From: Mesorhizobium sp. M1D.F.Ca.ET.043.01.1.1
Lineage (GTDB): Bacteria; Pseudomonadota; Alphaproteobacteria; Rhizobiales; Rhizobiaceae
Reading direction: 5' to 3'
Assembly (NCBI RefSeq): GCF_003952385.1
Contig: NZ_CP034444.1
Coordinates: 3,100,001-3,164,000, forward strand
DNA: 64,000 nucleotides
A program made the position numbers and the translations under genes. The notes beneath the pieces are model-generated. The model was not told the DNA's origin. It did no database searches and was given only the letters and a program-made list of their open reading frames with translations. Shown one piece after another: positions 10,288 through 21,830 of this stretch. The first letter of the stretch is position 1; every line of letters starts with the position of its first letter.

Positions 10288-10318
10288 GCGCGTCCTCCCT
10301 GGAGGAAGGGAGGCGCGC
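10288..10318 (-). other. Stem-loop between smoS and mtlK
   Basis: GCGCGTCCTCCCT at 10288-10300 pairs with AGGGAGGCGCGC at 10307-10318 with one bulged T and a 6-base loop. On the minus strand it lies just after the smoS stop, in a 156-base gap that also holds repeated GAGGGGCAGG-like motifs. It is likely an mRNA stabiliser or a remnant of a dispersed palindromic repeat; function is inferred. Confidence 0.55.
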
Positions 10319-10326
10319 CTTCCCCC

Positions 10327-11097
10327 TCAACTCATCCATTGGCCGCCGTCGACATTGTAGGTCTGGGCGACAATGTATTCGGCCTCGTCGCTGGCGAGGA
10401 AAACCGCCATGCCGGTCAGATCCTCCGCCCTGCCCATGCGGCCGTAAGGCACGCTTTCGCCGACGAGCTTCTTCTTCTCGCCCTTCGGCCGGTTCTCGTA
10501 CTTGGCGAATAGCGAATCGACGTGGTCCCAATGCTCGCCGTCGACGACGCCCGGCGCGATGGCGTTGACGTTGATGCGGTGCTTGATGAGGTCCAGTCCG
10601 GCCGACTGGGTGAGCGAGATGACCGCCGCCTTGGTGGCGCAGTAGACCGCTACCAGCGCCTCGCCGCGGCGCCCGGCCTGGCTCGCCATGTTGATGATCC
10701 TGCCGCCCTTGCCACGCGCGATCATCGAGCGGGCCGCCGCCTGCAGCATGAACAGCGTGCCGGCGACATTGACGGAGAACAGCCTGTCATAGCTTGCCCG
10801 GCTGATCTCGACGATGGGCGCCAGATCGAACAGCGCGGCGTTGTTGATCAGGATGTCGAGGCCGCCATTCCTGGCCTCGACCGCCTTCACCGCTGCGTCG
10901 ATCGAGGCCTGGTCGGTGACGTCGAGCTTGACCGCATGGGCTGCCGGACCGATCGCCTTCGCGGTCGCTTCCGCCAGTTCCAGGTTGACGTCGGCAATCG
11001 CCACTGTCGCACCTTCGCGCGCGTAGGCTTCGGCGAAAGCCCTGCCGATGCCGCGCGCCGATCCGGTGATCAGCGCCGATTTGCCCTTCAGCCTCAC
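10327..11097 (-). CDS. smoS: Sorbitol dehydrogenase, short-chain (SDR)
   Basis: A 256-residue short-chain dehydrogenase converting sorbitol (or galactitol) to a ketose with NAD. It shows the cofactor motif TGSARGIGR near residue 12, NNAA near residue 87, a catalytic serine in MASQAG, and YCATK as the YxxxK pair. The tail VAQTYNVDGGQWMS is typical of this class. It directly follows the ATPase gene (11108-12112) and precedes mtlK, the smo/mtl arrangement of rhizobia. Confidence 0.9.
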   Translation of the reverse strand: MRLKGKSALITGSARGIGRAFAEAYAREGATVAIADVNLELAEATAKAIGPAAHAVKLDVTDQASIDAAVKAVEARNGGLDILINNAALFDLAPIVEISRASYDRLFSVNVAGTLFMLQAAARSMIARGKGGRIINMASQAGRRGEALVAVYCATKAAVISLTQSAGLDLIKHRINVNAIAPGVVDGEHWDHVDSLFAKYENRPKGEKKKLVGESVPYGRMGRAEDLTGMAVFLASDEAEYIVAQTYNVDGGQWMS

Positions 11098-11107
11098 TTT
11101 GCCGTCC

Positions 11108-12112
<1,005 letters not shown>

Positions 12113-12155
12113 GGTTTCCTCCCGGATTTCGTCGTCCGCCGCCTGCCGCGCGCGG

Positions 12156-12980
12156 CTACTTCACGGCGCCAAAGGTCAGGCCGCGCACCAGCTGCTTCTG
12201 GCTGAACCAGCCCATGATCAGGATCGGCGCGATCGCCAGCGTCGAGGCCGCCGAAAGCTTGGCCCAGAACAGGCCTTGCGGACTGGAGAAAGAGCTGATG
12301 AAGGCGGTAAGCGGCGCGGCATCGGTGGTGGTCAGCCGGATCGTCCAGAACGCCTCGTTCCAGGCCAGGATGATGTTCAAGAGCATGGTCGAGGCGATGC
12401 CCGGCACCGCCATCGGCGTCAGCACATAGATGATCTCGTTCCACAGCGAGGCGCCGTCCATGCGCGCCGCTTCGAGGATCTCGCCCGGGATCTCGCGGAA
12501 ATAGGTGTAGAGCATCCAGATCACGATCGGCAGGTTGATCAGCATCAGCATCACGGTCAGGCCGATGCGGCTGTCGAGCAGGCCGGTGTCTCGGAAGATC
12601 AGGTAGATCGGGAACAGCACCGCGACGGCCGGCATCATCTTGGTGGAGAGCATCCACATCAGGATGTCCTTGGTGCGCTTGGTCGGCGAGAAGGCCATCG
12701 ACCACGCCGCCGGTATCGCGACGACGAGAGCCAGGATGGTCGAGCCCACCGACAGGATCACCGAATTCAGGAAGAATTTGAAATAACCGCTCTGCGCCTG
12801 GACTTCCGCGTAGCTTTCGGTGGTGCCCGACGGGATCAGGGCGAAGCCCTGGATCGCCTCCTGCTCCGACTTGAAGGAGGTGATGATCGTGTAGAGGATC
12901 GGAAAGAAGATCAGAAGCGCGACGATCCAGGCCGCGGCCGTGGCGATCGTCTTGTGCTGGGTGGTGACTGCGCGTGCCAT
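12156..12980 (-). CDS. smoG: Sorbitol/mannitol ABC importer permease
   Basis: A 274-residue MalG-type permease with about six membrane segments (first at residues 13-35). The EAA loop [22 protein letters not shown] lies near residue 165. The tail [11 protein letters not shown] is shared with many sugar importers of this group. It lies between smoF and smoK in one transcription unit. Confidence 0.9.
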   Translation of the reverse strand: MARAVTTQHKTIATAAAWIVALLIFFPILYTIITSFKSEQEAIQGFALIPSGTTESYAEVQAQSGYFKFFLNSVILSVGSTILALVVAIPAAWSMAFSPTKRTKDILMWMLSTKMMPAVAVLFPIYLIFRDTGLLDSRIGLTVMLMLINLPIVIWMLYTYFREIPGEILEAARMDGASLWNEIIYVLTPMAVPGIASTMLLNIILAWNEAFWTIRLTTTDAAPLTAFISSFSSPQGLFWAKLSAASTLAIAPILIMGWFSQKQLVRGLTFGAVK

Positions 12981-12991
12981 TCTATCCTCCC

Positions 12992-13864
12992 TTACTTGTC
13001 CAGGTTCTTGCCGACGGCGCGCATGACGAAGAAGGCGACGATGTTGGCGAGAATGACCGCGATGACGCCACCCGCGGAGGCCTGGCCGATTTTGAATTCC
13101 AAAAGCGCCTTCTGGTAGACGAGGAAGGGCAGGTTGGTGGAGGCGTAGCCGGGGCCGCCATTGGTGGTGACCAGGATCTCGGCATAGATCGAGAGCAGGA
13201 AGATCGTCTGGATCAGGATGACGACGGTGATGGCGCGCGACATATGCGGCAGCGTCAGGTAGATGAAGCGGCTGATGAAGCCGGCGCCGTCCATCTCGGC
13301 CGCCTCCTTCTGCTCGGCGTCAAGCGATTGCAGCGAGGTGAGCAGGATCAGCGTGGCGAAGGGCAGCCACTGCCAGGCGACGATGAGGATGACCGCCGTC
13401 AGCGGGTGCTGGCCGAACCAGTCGATGGGGTTGGCGCCGAAGAAGCGGGCAATATCGGCGAAGACGCCGTATTGCGGGTGCATGATCATGTTCTTCCAGA
13501 CCAGCGCCGCGACCGGCGGCATGACGAAGAACGGCGAGATGACGAGGATGCGCACGAACCCCTGACCCCAGATCGGCTGGTCGAGCAGCATTGCCAGGAG
13601 GATGCCGCCGATCACGGTGATGACCAGCACGCTGACGACGATGGTGAGCGTGTTGAGGATCGACTGCAGGAAGGCCGGGTTGGAGTAGAAGAGCTTGTAG
13701 TTGGAGAACCAGACAAACCCATCCCGGATCGGATTGAGCGGGTTGTACTGCAGGAACGAAAACCAGATCGTGAAGACCAGCGGCACGATCATCCAGATGA
13801 ACAGCAGGATCACCGAGGGCGCCATCATGAAACGGGCAAGCGAACGGGTTTGCTGAGTAGCCAT
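12992..13864 (-). CDS. smoF: Sorbitol/mannitol ABC importer permease
   Basis: A 290-residue MalF-type permease with six membrane segments and an EAA loop (KEAAEMDGAGFISRFIYLTLP). The ATG at 13864 (MATQQTRSL) is preferred because GGAGG lies 9 bases upstream. The in-frame GTG at 13873 would sit against that ribosome-binding site. It pairs with smoG to form the channel. Confidence 0.9.
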   Translation of the reverse strand: MATQQTRSLARFMMAPSVILLFIWMIVPLVFTIWFSFLQYNPLNPIRDGFVWFSNYKLFYSNPAFLQSILNTLTIVVSVLVITVIGGILLAMLLDQPIWGQGFVRILVISPFFVMPPVAALVWKNMIMHPQYGVFADIARFFGANPIDWFGQHPLTAVILIVAWQWLPFATLILLTSLQSLDAEQKEAAEMDGAGFISRFIYLTLPHMSRAITVVILIQTIFLLSIYAEILVTTNGGPGYASTNLPFLVYQKALLEFKIGQASAGGVIAVILANIVAFFVMRAVGKNLDK

Positions 13865-13930
13865 GACGGTCACCCTCCAAATGTCAGCCGGATCTTAGAG
13901 TCGTGCCACAATTTTCCTGATTGTGAAGGT

Positions 13931-13958
13931 GGCCGCCCGAACTGGGTTTCGGGCGGCC
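13931..13958 (-). other. Intercistronic stem-loop between smoE and smoF
   Basis: GGCCGCCCGA at 13931-13940 and TCGGGCGGCC at 13949-13958 form a perfect 10-bp stem with an 8-base loop, 46 bases after the smoE stop on the minus strand. The likely role is stabilising smoE mRNA or attenuating into smoFGK. The same arrangement follows the binding-protein genes at 1184 and 58207. Confidence 0.65.
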
Positions 13959-14004
13959 AATGCCGGTCATGATGCGCTACCGGCGTTCGGCACCGGGAGG
14001 AGCC

Positions 14005-15315
<1,311 letters not shown>

Positions 15316-15487
15316 CAATTCCTCCCTAAAACCAAGATGAGCATTTGCCTTGGCTGTGGGCAATTACTCACTAAGTGTGAATTATGTCAAGCGGAATCGA
15401 TGCTGCAACGCAGCACAAATCCGCGCCGCACCCGGTCGGGGCGGCGCGGCGAAGCTCCGGCCTGGAGGTTGCTTTGCCGTGTCCCGG

Positions 15488-16396
15488 CTACTGGCAGGCG
15501 ATCTCGGCGAGGATCCAGTCGCGGAAGGCGCGGATCTTCGGCACGTTGCGCCGGGCCGTGGGATAGACCAGCCAGTAGGCATGGCCGTCGTCGCCGACCA
15601 GGTCGAAGGGCTGGACGAGGCGGCCATCGGCGAGCTCGTCCTTGAACAGCGCCCTGGTCAGGATCGCCACGCCGTGGCCGGCCATCGCGGCATTCGCCTC
15701 GTAGGCCTGCGCGCCCATGCTGGAGCCGGGCCGGCTGGCGAGGTCATGCCTGGCGACACCGGCCGCCTCGAACCATTGCGTCCACCAGACATCGCCGGGA
15801 TCGAGGATCGGCAGCCGCAAGAGATCCGCCGGCTGCTTGACCCCGCCAATGCTCGCCGCAAGCTTCGGGCTCAGCATCGGCGTGAAATCGGCGTCGAGCA
15901 GTTTGTGCGCCTCCAGGCCCGGCCATTTGCCGCCGCCCGAGCGAATGGCGAGATCGACATCCTCGCGCGCGAAATCGGTCAGGCGGCTCGAGGTATCGAG
16001 CCGCACGGCAAGCGCGGGATGGGCAAGCTGGAAGGAGCCCAGATGCTGCGCCAGCCAGTTCGAGGCAAAGGTCAGCACGGTGGTTACGCACAGCAAGCCG
16101 TCGGCGCCGCCACGCGCGGCGGCGTAGGCCTGCCCCAGGATGGCAAAGGCCTCGCTGACTGCGGGCGCCAGGCGCCGGCCGGGCTCGGTCAGCTCGATCT
16201 GCTTGGGACGGCGCAGGAACAGCGGCGCGCCGATGCGTTCCTCGAGCAGCTTGATCTGGTAGCTCGCGGCGGCCTGGGTCATGCCGAGTTCCTGCGCTGC
16301 CCTGGTGAAGGAGAGATGCCGGGCCACGGCTTCGAACACCCGGATCGCCTGCAGAGGCGGTAGCGGCGCAAGCTGCGGGGAGCTCAGATCGGGCAT
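15488..16396 (-). CDS. LysR-family transcriptional regulator (GcvA-like)
   Basis: A 302-residue LysR-type regulator. The winged helix-turn-helix is at residues 15-75 (FEAVARHLSFTRAAQELGMT, then a recognition helix). The periplasmic-binding-like effector domain covers about residues 95-295. The helix sequence resembles the GcvA subgroup. It lies 173 bases upstream of smoE on the same strand, so it may be independent of the polyol operon. Target unknown. Confidence 0.9.
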   Translation of the reverse strand: MPDLSSPQLAPLPPLQAIRVFEAVARHLSFTRAAQELGMTQAAASYQIKLLEERIGAPLFLRRPKQIELTEPGRRLAPAVSEAFAILGQAYAAARGGADGLLCVTTVLTFASNWLAQHLGSFQLAHPALAVRLDTSSRLTDFAREDVDLAIRSGGGKWPGLEAHKLLDADFTPMLSPKLAASIGGVKQPADLLRLPILDPGDVWWTQWFEAAGVARHDLASRPGSSMGAQAYEANAAMAGHGVAILTRALFKDELADGRLVQPFDLVGDDGHAYWLVYPTARRNVPKIRAFRDWILAEIACQ

Positions 16397-16506
16397 AAAA
16401 CCTCCTTATGGGTCATGATCGAGGTTTAATTGGAAGCGCGAAGCCGCCAACCCGATATTTGGGGTCGACGATCAATCCAGTTCAAGCATGGCGAAGGCTG
16501 ACGATC

Positions 16507-16692
16507 ATGACCACGATGCAGGAAAAATTCGTTTCGACCCCGGCACGTAGTTGGATTTCGCTGCTGGCGCGTGAATTTTCATGGTTCGCCAGCCGCAAGC
16601 GCGGTTATGTCGATATCCGGGAATTGTCGCCGCATCTGCAGCGCGACATGGGTTTCCTCGACGGTAACGATCCGCGCGATCGCTACGAATAG
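16507..16692 (+). CDS. DUF1127 small protein
   Basis: A 61-residue basic protein. Its C-terminal half (WFASRKRGYVDIRELSPHL, then QRDMGF) is the DUF1127 domain common in rhizobia, where members are linked to RNA binding and phosphate or carbon adaptation. The ATG at 16507 is chosen because the domain plus a short leader fits the usual length; an in-frame ATG 33 codons upstream adds unrelated sequence. It is divergent from the LysR gene and followed by a T-rich stretch after the stop. Confidence 0.75.
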   Translation: MTTMQEKFVSTPARSWISLLAREFSWFASRKRGYVDIRELSPHLQRDMGFLDGNDPRDRYE

Positions 16693-16753
16693 CCGGCTCT
16701 CTTTTTATCAGTAAGCGCACCGATCATGGCGGATGGGCCCGGCGTGCCTCTGG

Positions 16754-17713
16754 TCATGTGCCGCCGAGCAGTGCCGCGGCCGTCCGCTCATCGGTGATCA
16801 GGCCGTTGACCAGCCGCCGGTTCGCGGCGGCCAGGATGCCCGGCAGCTTGCGCTCGCCCATGGCCAAAGCAATGACCAGCGATTTCTCGCGCGACGGCAA
16901 GGCGGCGGACGACACGCGGTCGTTGGTGATGCCTTCGATCATGCGGCCCTCGCGGTCGAACACCCAGCCGACGATCTCGGCGACGCCGCCGGCCTTCTGC
17001 AATGCCTTGAGCTCCACTTCCGAAATGAAGCCGTCCTCATAGAGCGGCGCCTTCGGGCCGAGATCGCCGATGCCGACGAAGGTGACGTCGGCCTCGGCGG
17101 CAAGCGCCAGCGTCGGCTGGATCATCGGCTGGCTGAGCAGCATGTCGCGCTCTTCCGGCGAGGAGGCGATGACCGGCAGCGGCATCGGGAAGGAGCGCGC
17201 CTTGACGCGGTCGGCCATGGTGAAGATGACGTTGTAGAAGGCCGCCGAGCCGTCGGGCGAGATGTTGCCGGTCAAGGACACGACCTTGTGCTGCGGACAC
17301 TCCATCGGCGGCAACTGCTCGATCGCCGCCTTCAGCGTGCGCCCGGTGCCGATCGCCATGACGATCGGCGCGGCCGAACGCAGCCGCCGCTCGATCTCGG
17401 CCGCGGCCGCCTCGGCGACGCCGATCGTCGTCGAGGACGAGGTCGGGTCGCTCGGCACAACTTCGACCAGGTCGAGCGCGAAGCGCGACTTCAGCCGCGC
17501 GGCAAGGTCGAGGCAATTGGCGATCGGATGATCGACGCGGACCTTGATCAGGCCTTCCGACATCGCCAGCGACACCAGCCGCTGCGCCGTCTGCCTGGAA
17601 ATGCCGAGCTTGGCGGCGATCTGGTCCTGCGTGTTGCCGGCAACATAGTAGAGCCAGCCGGCGCGCGCGGCGTCGTCCAACCTGGTGCTGCCGGTTTCCT
17701 GTCGCGAGTTCAC
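16754..17713 (-). CDS. SorC/DeoR-type sugar-binding transcriptional regulator
   Basis: A 319-residue regulator. An N-terminal helix-turn-helix (QDQIAAKLGISRQTAQRLV) is followed by a sugar-phosphate-binding domain of the SorC family with the segments IGTGRTL and VGIGD. The GTG at 17713 is preceded by GGGAGG with 6-base spacing and gives the usual family length of about 315. A longer open frame upstream has no such signal. Position near the smo operon suggests it is the SmoC-like regulator of polyol use; this is inference. Confidence 0.88.
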   Translation of the reverse strand: MNSRQETGSTRLDDAARAGWLYYVAGNTQDQIAAKLGISRQTAQRLVSLAMSEGLIKVRVDHPIANCLDLAARLKSRFALDLVEVVPSDPTSSSTTIGVAEAAAAEIERRLRSAAPIVMAIGTGRTLKAAIEQLPPMECPQHKVVSLTGNISPDGSAAFYNVIFTMADRVKARSFPMPLPVIASSPEERDMLLSQPMIQPTLALAAEADVTFVGIGDLGPKAPLYEDGFISEVELKALQKAGGVAEIVGWVFDREGRMIEGITNDRVSSAALPSREKSLVIALAMGERKLPGILAAANRRLVNGLITDERTAAALLGGT

Positions 17714-17916
17714 ATCCTGCCTCCCCAGCCCGCGCTTTGGCGGGCGCTCTAGATTACAGCGAATGCGTCGACGCGCAATTGCCAAATGAAAGGGCAATTG
17801 CTTGCGGCGAGCACTCGTCCCGGGCGGACCGATCAGCGCTTGCTTCAACCATTTGCCGGCGGGGCGGTTTATCTCGGCGGGGAAAGGCATTATGGGATCG
17901 GCGAAAGGAGCCTTGC

Positions 17917-18549
17917 ATGACGCCGAAAGCGGTTTTCTGGGACATGGACGGAACGCTGGTCGACAGCGAGCCCCTGCATGAGGCGGCGCTGGTGGCCGCG
18001 TTGCGCAGCGTGGGCATCGCGCCGCCGACCGACCTGCATGAGCGGGTGCTTGGCGTCGCGGCATGGCCGGTCTACGAAATGCTGCGCGACCAGTTCGGCC
18101 TTGCGCTACCCTTCGACGACTGGATCGTGCGCAAATACGACCATTACCTGCCGATGGCCGAGACGCTGAGGCCGCGCCACGGCGCGATCGAGGTGTTCAA
18201 CGAATTGCGGGCGCGGGGGGTCGAGCAGGCCGTGGTGTCCAATTCCGACCGGCTGATCGTCGACGCCAATCTGAGCGCCGTCGGTCTCGTCTATCCCGGC
18301 ATGCACACGGTGAGCCGCAACGACGTGCGCCAAGGCAAGCCGCATGCGGAGCCCTTCCTGCGCGCCGCCTATCTCGCCGGCGTCGATCCGGCCGATGCGG
18401 TCGCGGTCGACGACAGCGTGACCGGCGCCATGGCCGGGCTGGCTGCGGGCATGAAGACGATCTTCTGGCCGGAGGCGCCGATGGAGGGGCCGCCCGGCGC
18501 GATCGTCATCAGCAGCGCCGATGAGCTGCGGGAAAAGCTGGGGCTGTAG
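17917..18549 (+). CDS. HAD-superfamily phosphatase
   Basis: A 210-residue HAD hydrolase. The nucleophile motif is WDMDGTLVDSEPLH at the N-terminus, with VVSNSD as motif II, RQGKPHAEPF as motif III and VDDSVTGAMAG as motif IV. AAAGGAG precedes the ATG by 8 bases. It is divergent from the SorC-type regulator and convergent with the aldolase gene, with 3 bases between stops. It resembles phosphoglycolate/sugar-phosphate phosphatases; substrate unknown. Confidence 0.88.
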   Translation: MTPKAVFWDMDGTLVDSEPLHEAALVAALRSVGIAPPTDLHERVLGVAAWPVYEMLRDQFGLALPFDDWIVRKYDHYLPMAETLRPRHGAIEVFNELRARGVEQAVVSNSDRLIVDANLSAVGLVYPGMHTVSRNDVRQGKPHAEPFLRAAYLAGVDPADAVAVDDSVTGAMAGLAAGMKTIFWPEAPMEGPPGAIVISSADELREKLGL

Positions 18550-18552
18550 GTC

Positions 18553-19320
18553 TCAGCTCCGGTAGACCGGCTCTTCCTCGTCGAGGATCGCCTTGAGTTC
18601 GGCGAGATGGCGCTCGGCCTGGCCGGGATAGTGGTCCATCTCGCTGGCCGTCTTTTCCGCGATCTCGTCGGAGAGCGTGCGCAGCGGCCGGCCGGTCCAC
18701 AGCGCCTTGATATAGGTTTCGGCGGCGCGTTCGAAATAGAACATGCGGTTGAAGGCGTCGGCGACGGTGTCGCCGATGACCATGACGCCGTGATTGCCCA
18801 TGACCATCACCTTGACCTTGGGATCGGTCAGAAGCTGCGAGCAGCGCTCGCCCTCTTCCTCGAAGGCGAGCCCGCCATAGTGCGCATCGACGACATGGCG
18901 GTTGAAGAACATGGCCGAGTTCTGGTCGATCGGCGGCAGCGTCGAGTCGGCCAGCGAAGCGAGCACCGTGGCGTGGATCGAATGCACATGCATGGCGCAG
19001 CGCGCGTGCGGCACGTTGCGATGGATGGCGCCGTGCAGGCCCCAGGCGGTCGGGTCGGGCGCGTTGGGGCCTGATAGCGTGTCGGGATCGTTGGCGTCGA
19101 TCAGGAGCAGGTCGCTCGCTTTGATGCGCGAGAAATGCACCTGGTTCGGGTTCATCAGGAACTTCGTGCCGTCCTCGTTGACCGACAGCGAGAAGTGATT
19201 GGCCACCGCCTCGTGCATGTTGAGCCGCGCCGTCCAGCGGAAGGCGGCGGCGAGATCGACGCGCTCCTCGTAGTAAGGCAGGTTGGTCAACGTTTCCTTC
19301 TGCAGGCGGGCGATACTCAT
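18553..19320 (-). CDS. Class II aldolase/adducin family protein
   Basis: A 255-residue protein of the class II aldolase/adducin fold, which uses a divalent metal to cleave or epimerise sugar phosphates. The metal-ligand histidines appear in CAMHVHSIHATVLA, and NHGVMVIG is the conserved second segment. The ATG at 19320 follows CCGGAGGATT. The family includes proteins without known substrate, so a specific reaction cannot be named. It lies between the polyol block and ureG. Confidence 0.87.
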   Translation of the reverse strand: MSIARLQKETLTNLPYYEERVDLAAAFRWTARLNMHEAVANHFSLSVNEDGTKFLMNPNQVHFSRIKASDLLLIDANDPDTLSGPNAPDPTAWGLHGAIHRNVPHARCAMHVHSIHATVLASLADSTLPPIDQNSAMFFNRHVVDAHYGGLAFEEEGERCSQLLTDPKVKVMVMGNHGVMVIGDTVADAFNRMFYFERAAETYIKALWTGRPLRTLSDEIAEKTASEMDHYPGQAERHLAELKAILDEEEPVYRS

Positions 19321-19403
19321 CGGCAATCCTCCGGTTTTCCAAAGAATGCCGCGCATGGCGGCGGCCAGCAACCGCAAACTGGTGGGTCAGGCGGCCCGGT
19401 GGA

Positions 19404-20036
19404 TCAGGCCGCAGGCCGCGCCGACTGCAGCCCGCCCTGCTCGACGATGAAGTCGATCACCTCCTGCAGGCCCTTGCCGCGCGACAGGTCGGTAAAGCCG
19501 AAAGGCCGCTTGCCGCGCATGCGGGCGGCATCGCTTTCCATCACGTCGAGATTGACGTTCACATAGGGCGCGAGGTCGCTCTTGTTGATGATGAGGAAAT
19601 CGGAGCGGGTGATGGCCGGTCCACCTTTCCTCGGGATCTCCTCGCCCTGGCAGACCGAGATGACATAGAGGGTGAGATCGGCGAGATCGGGCGAGAAGGT
19701 GGCGGCAAGATTGTCGCCGCCGGATTCGATGAAGATCACGTCGAGGTCGGGGAATTTGCGGTTCAGCTCGGCGATCGCCCGCAAATTGATCGAGGCGTCC
19801 TCGCGAATAGCCGTATGCGGGCAGCCACCGGTCTCGACGCCGACGATGCGTTCTTCCGGCAGCGCCTGCAGCCGGGCCAGCATCATGGCGTCTTCCCTGG
19901 TGTAGATGTCGTTGGTGACGACGGCGATCGAGAAGTGGTCGCGCAGCGCCTTGCAGAGCTTTTCGGTGAGCGTCGTCTTGCCGGAGCCGACGGGACCGCC
20001 GATGCCGATGCGCAAGGGACCGTTGGGCTGGGTCAT
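19404..20036 (-). CDS. ureG: Urease accessory GTPase UreG
   Basis: A 210-residue SIMIBI-class GTPase that drives nickel loading of urease with UreD and UreF. Walker A is GPVGSGKTT at about residues 12-20. The nickel/zinc-binding motif is [11 protein letters not shown], and [11 protein letters not shown] follows. The ATG at 20036 overlaps the stop of the preceding gene (ATGA). It is the last gene of the urease locus. Confidence 0.97.
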   Translation of the reverse strand: MTQPNGPLRIGIGGPVGSGKTTLTEKLCKALRDHFSIAVVTNDIYTREDAMMLARLQALPEERIVGVETGGCPHTAIREDASINLRAIAELNRKFPDLDVIFIESGGDNLAATFSPDLADLTLYVISVCQGEEIPRKGGPAITRSDFLIINKSDLAPYVNVNLDVMESDAARMRGKRPFGFTDLSRGKGLQEVIDFIVEQGGLQSARPAA

Positions 20037-20473
20037 GCCGGAAACTCCGTGATGGCTAGGATGGCGAAGCTCAGCCCGATCAGCAGGCAGAGCGGCGAAT
20101 AGAGGCGCCGGTCCAGCCGCGCGAAAGGCTGCTCCGGCGTCAGCCGGCGCCACCAGGGCGTGAAGCCGGCAATGCCGCGGCCGAGGAAGACGAGGCCGAT
20201 GAGCAAAGCGGTGGCCGCCAGCCCCTCTTTCGGGAAAGGCGCAGCGAAGACGCCGGCGAGCGCCAGCGGCCACAGTGTGGCGAGCGCCAGGCAGGCGGCG
20301 ACGGCAAAGCTCGCAAAGGCCGAGGGCATTTCGTCGACGCCGCGAAAACCGACGACCGCACGCGCGCAGGATGCCTGATCGGTGCCGGGCCAGATGCCGC
20401 CGATGCCCCAATAGACATGCAGCGTGGTGATCAGCAGCAGGACGAAGGAGAGGATGAAGGCGAGGAGTATCAT
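20033..20473 (-). CDS. DUF3995 membrane protein inside the ure operon
   Basis: A 146-residue protein with four hydrophobic segments (about residues 3-20, 45-65, 75-93, 122-140). The conserved [12 protein letters not shown] near residue 18 is typical of DUF3995. Both ends overlap neighbours by 4 bases: its ATG with the ureF stop and its stop with the ureG start. It is therefore translated as part of ureF-ureG. No urease function is established for this family; the tight coupling is what suggests one. Confidence 0.8.
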   Translation of the reverse strand: MILLAFILSFVLLLITTLHVYWGIGGIWPGTDQASCARAVVGFRGVDEMPSAFASFAVAACLALATLWPLALAGVFAAPFPKEGLAATALLIGLVFLGRGIAGFTPWWRRLTPEQPFARLDRRLYSPLCLLIGLSFAILAITEFPA

Positions 20474-21141
20474 GTGCGGAATAGCCGCGAATACTGGGTT
20501 TCGTGCTTCATCGCCACGACGTCGGACATGAGGGCGCATCCGCCGAGGTCGTCGAGCGTGGACGTCGCGGCACGAGCGGCCGTCGCCAATGCCAAGGATT
20601 CGAAGCCGGCTAACAACGCGGTGGTATCGACCTGCCCCACAATGCCGAGCCGGATCGCGGCCTGCACGAGGTTGGAGAAGAAGGCCTGCATGAAGGCGGA
20701 CAGCGCCTCCGCCAGGCCGATGCCGTGGCTGCCGGCAATCGCGCCGACGGCAACGCAATAGGGGCAATCGGCAGGCAGGCGCTGCAACGCCAGACACGGC
20801 CAGGCGGACGCCGCCTTGAGGAAAGCCGCGCCCTGCAGCATGGTTTCCATATGCCGCTCCCGCGAGCCGGCAAGCGCCTCGGCAAGTGCCGCAACCTCGC
20901 TGAGATCGCCGCCGTCATGCGCTCGGCGCCAGCTCTCGGCGAACAGCACCGCATCGTTCCAGCCCGAGCCCATCTCGACCAGCGTCTCCAGCCATTCGGC
21001 GAGTGTCTCGCGATCGGCGACAAGCCCGTCATGCACGGCGCGTTCGAGGCCGTGGCTGTAGGAGAAGCCGCCGACCGGAAAGGATGGCGACAGCCAAGCC
21101 ATCAGGCGCAGAAGCGCTATGGACGACGGCTGGTCAGTCAT
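20470..21141 (-). CDS. ureF: Urease accessory protein UreF
   Basis: A 223-residue UreF, which bridges UreD and UreG during metallocentre assembly. Family landmarks are [17 protein letters not shown] near residue 18, and the internal [11 protein letters not shown]. The ATG at 21141 (MTDQPSS) lies 8 bases inside the ureE coding region. The open frame further upstream is only the shadow of the histidine-rich ureE tail. Confidence 0.95.
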   Translation of the reverse strand: MTDQPSSIALLRLMAWLSPSFPVGGFSYSHGLERAVHDGLVADRETLAEWLETLVEMGSGWNDAVLFAESWRRAHDGGDLSEVAALAEALAGSRERHMETMLQGAAFLKAASAWPCLALQRLPADCPYCVAVGAIAGSHGIGLAEALSAFMQAFFSNLVQAAIRLGIVGQVDTTALLAGFESLALATAARAATSTLDDLGGCALMSDVVAMKHETQYSRLFRT

Positions 21142-21697
21142 GGTGGTGGTGTTGATGGTGGTCATGGTCATGGTGGTGATGATCATGATGGCCGTGGTGA
21201 TCATGCGCATGGTGATCGTGGCCATGCCCATGGCCGGAATAGGCGCCGCGCACCGGGTTGAACGGTTCCGACACCTCGCTCACTCTTGCGTCGAGCCCTT
21301 CCAGCATCGCCTTGATGACATCGTCGCGCAGGATGAGGATGCGGTCCGCCTCGATCGCCGCCGCGAGATGACGGTTGCCGATATGCCAGGCAAGCTCGGT
21401 GAGATGCACGGCATCACGGGCGCGAATGTCGTAGACCTCTTCCGGCGCCGCGACGATTTCGAGCTGACGGCCATCCTCCAGCACCAGCCGATCGCCATTG
21501 CCGAGCGCCACCGGCTCGGGCAGATCGACCAGAACCTTGTCGCCGGCCGCCGTTTCGATGGCGCGGCGGCGCAAGTGCCGCTCGTCGTGCGGCAACACCG
21601 CCTTGTCGAAAGGTGTCGCCGCTCCGGCCCCTCCGGCTGGCAGCACCGAGACGGCGCGGGGGAATTTGGTGAAATCGGTATTGATGTTGAGCTTCAT
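21134..21697 (-). CDS. ureE: Urease accessory nickel chaperone UreE
   Basis: A 187-residue UreE. The N-terminal peptide-binding and central metal-binding domains occupy about residues 1-148, with WHIGNRHL as the conserved nickel site. Residues from about 152 to the end are almost entirely His, Asp and Gly, a long nickel-storing tail. The 3' end overlaps the ureF start by 8 bases. The tail-coding DNA is low complexity and GAT/CAT-rich. Confidence 0.96.
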   Translation of the reverse strand: MKLNINTDFTKFPRAVSVLPAGGAGAATPFDKAVLPHDERHLRRRAIETAAGDKVLVDLPEPVALGNGDRLVLEDGRQLEIVAAPEEVYDIRARDAVHLTELAWHIGNRHLAAAIEADRILILRDDVIKAMLEGLDARVSEVSEPFNPVRGAYSGHGHGHDHHAHDHHGHHDHHHHDHDHHQHHHHD

Positions 21698-21712
21698 CTC
21701 ATGGCTCCGCCA

Positions 21713-21830
21713 TTAGAGCGCCGCGCGTCCCCTTGGACGCGCAAAGGACGCTCTAACACTTTTGAATCTATGCATCGTGCTTTCCGAAAATCGATTCCGA
21801 TTTTCGGGCCGATGCATTGGCCTGCGCCCG
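21713..21830. repeat. Dispersed rhizobial palindromic repeat, running into a coding 3' end
   Basis: Two nested dyads lie here. GAGCG-CCGCGCGTCC pairs with GGACGCG-CGCTC across 21716-21753. Next, GCATCGTGCTTTCCGAAAAT and ATTTTCGGGCCGATGC-type sequence flank 21773-21816. This resembles a repeat common between genes in Mesorhizobium-type genomes. The GST stop codon at 21768 falls inside it. Confidence 0.6.
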
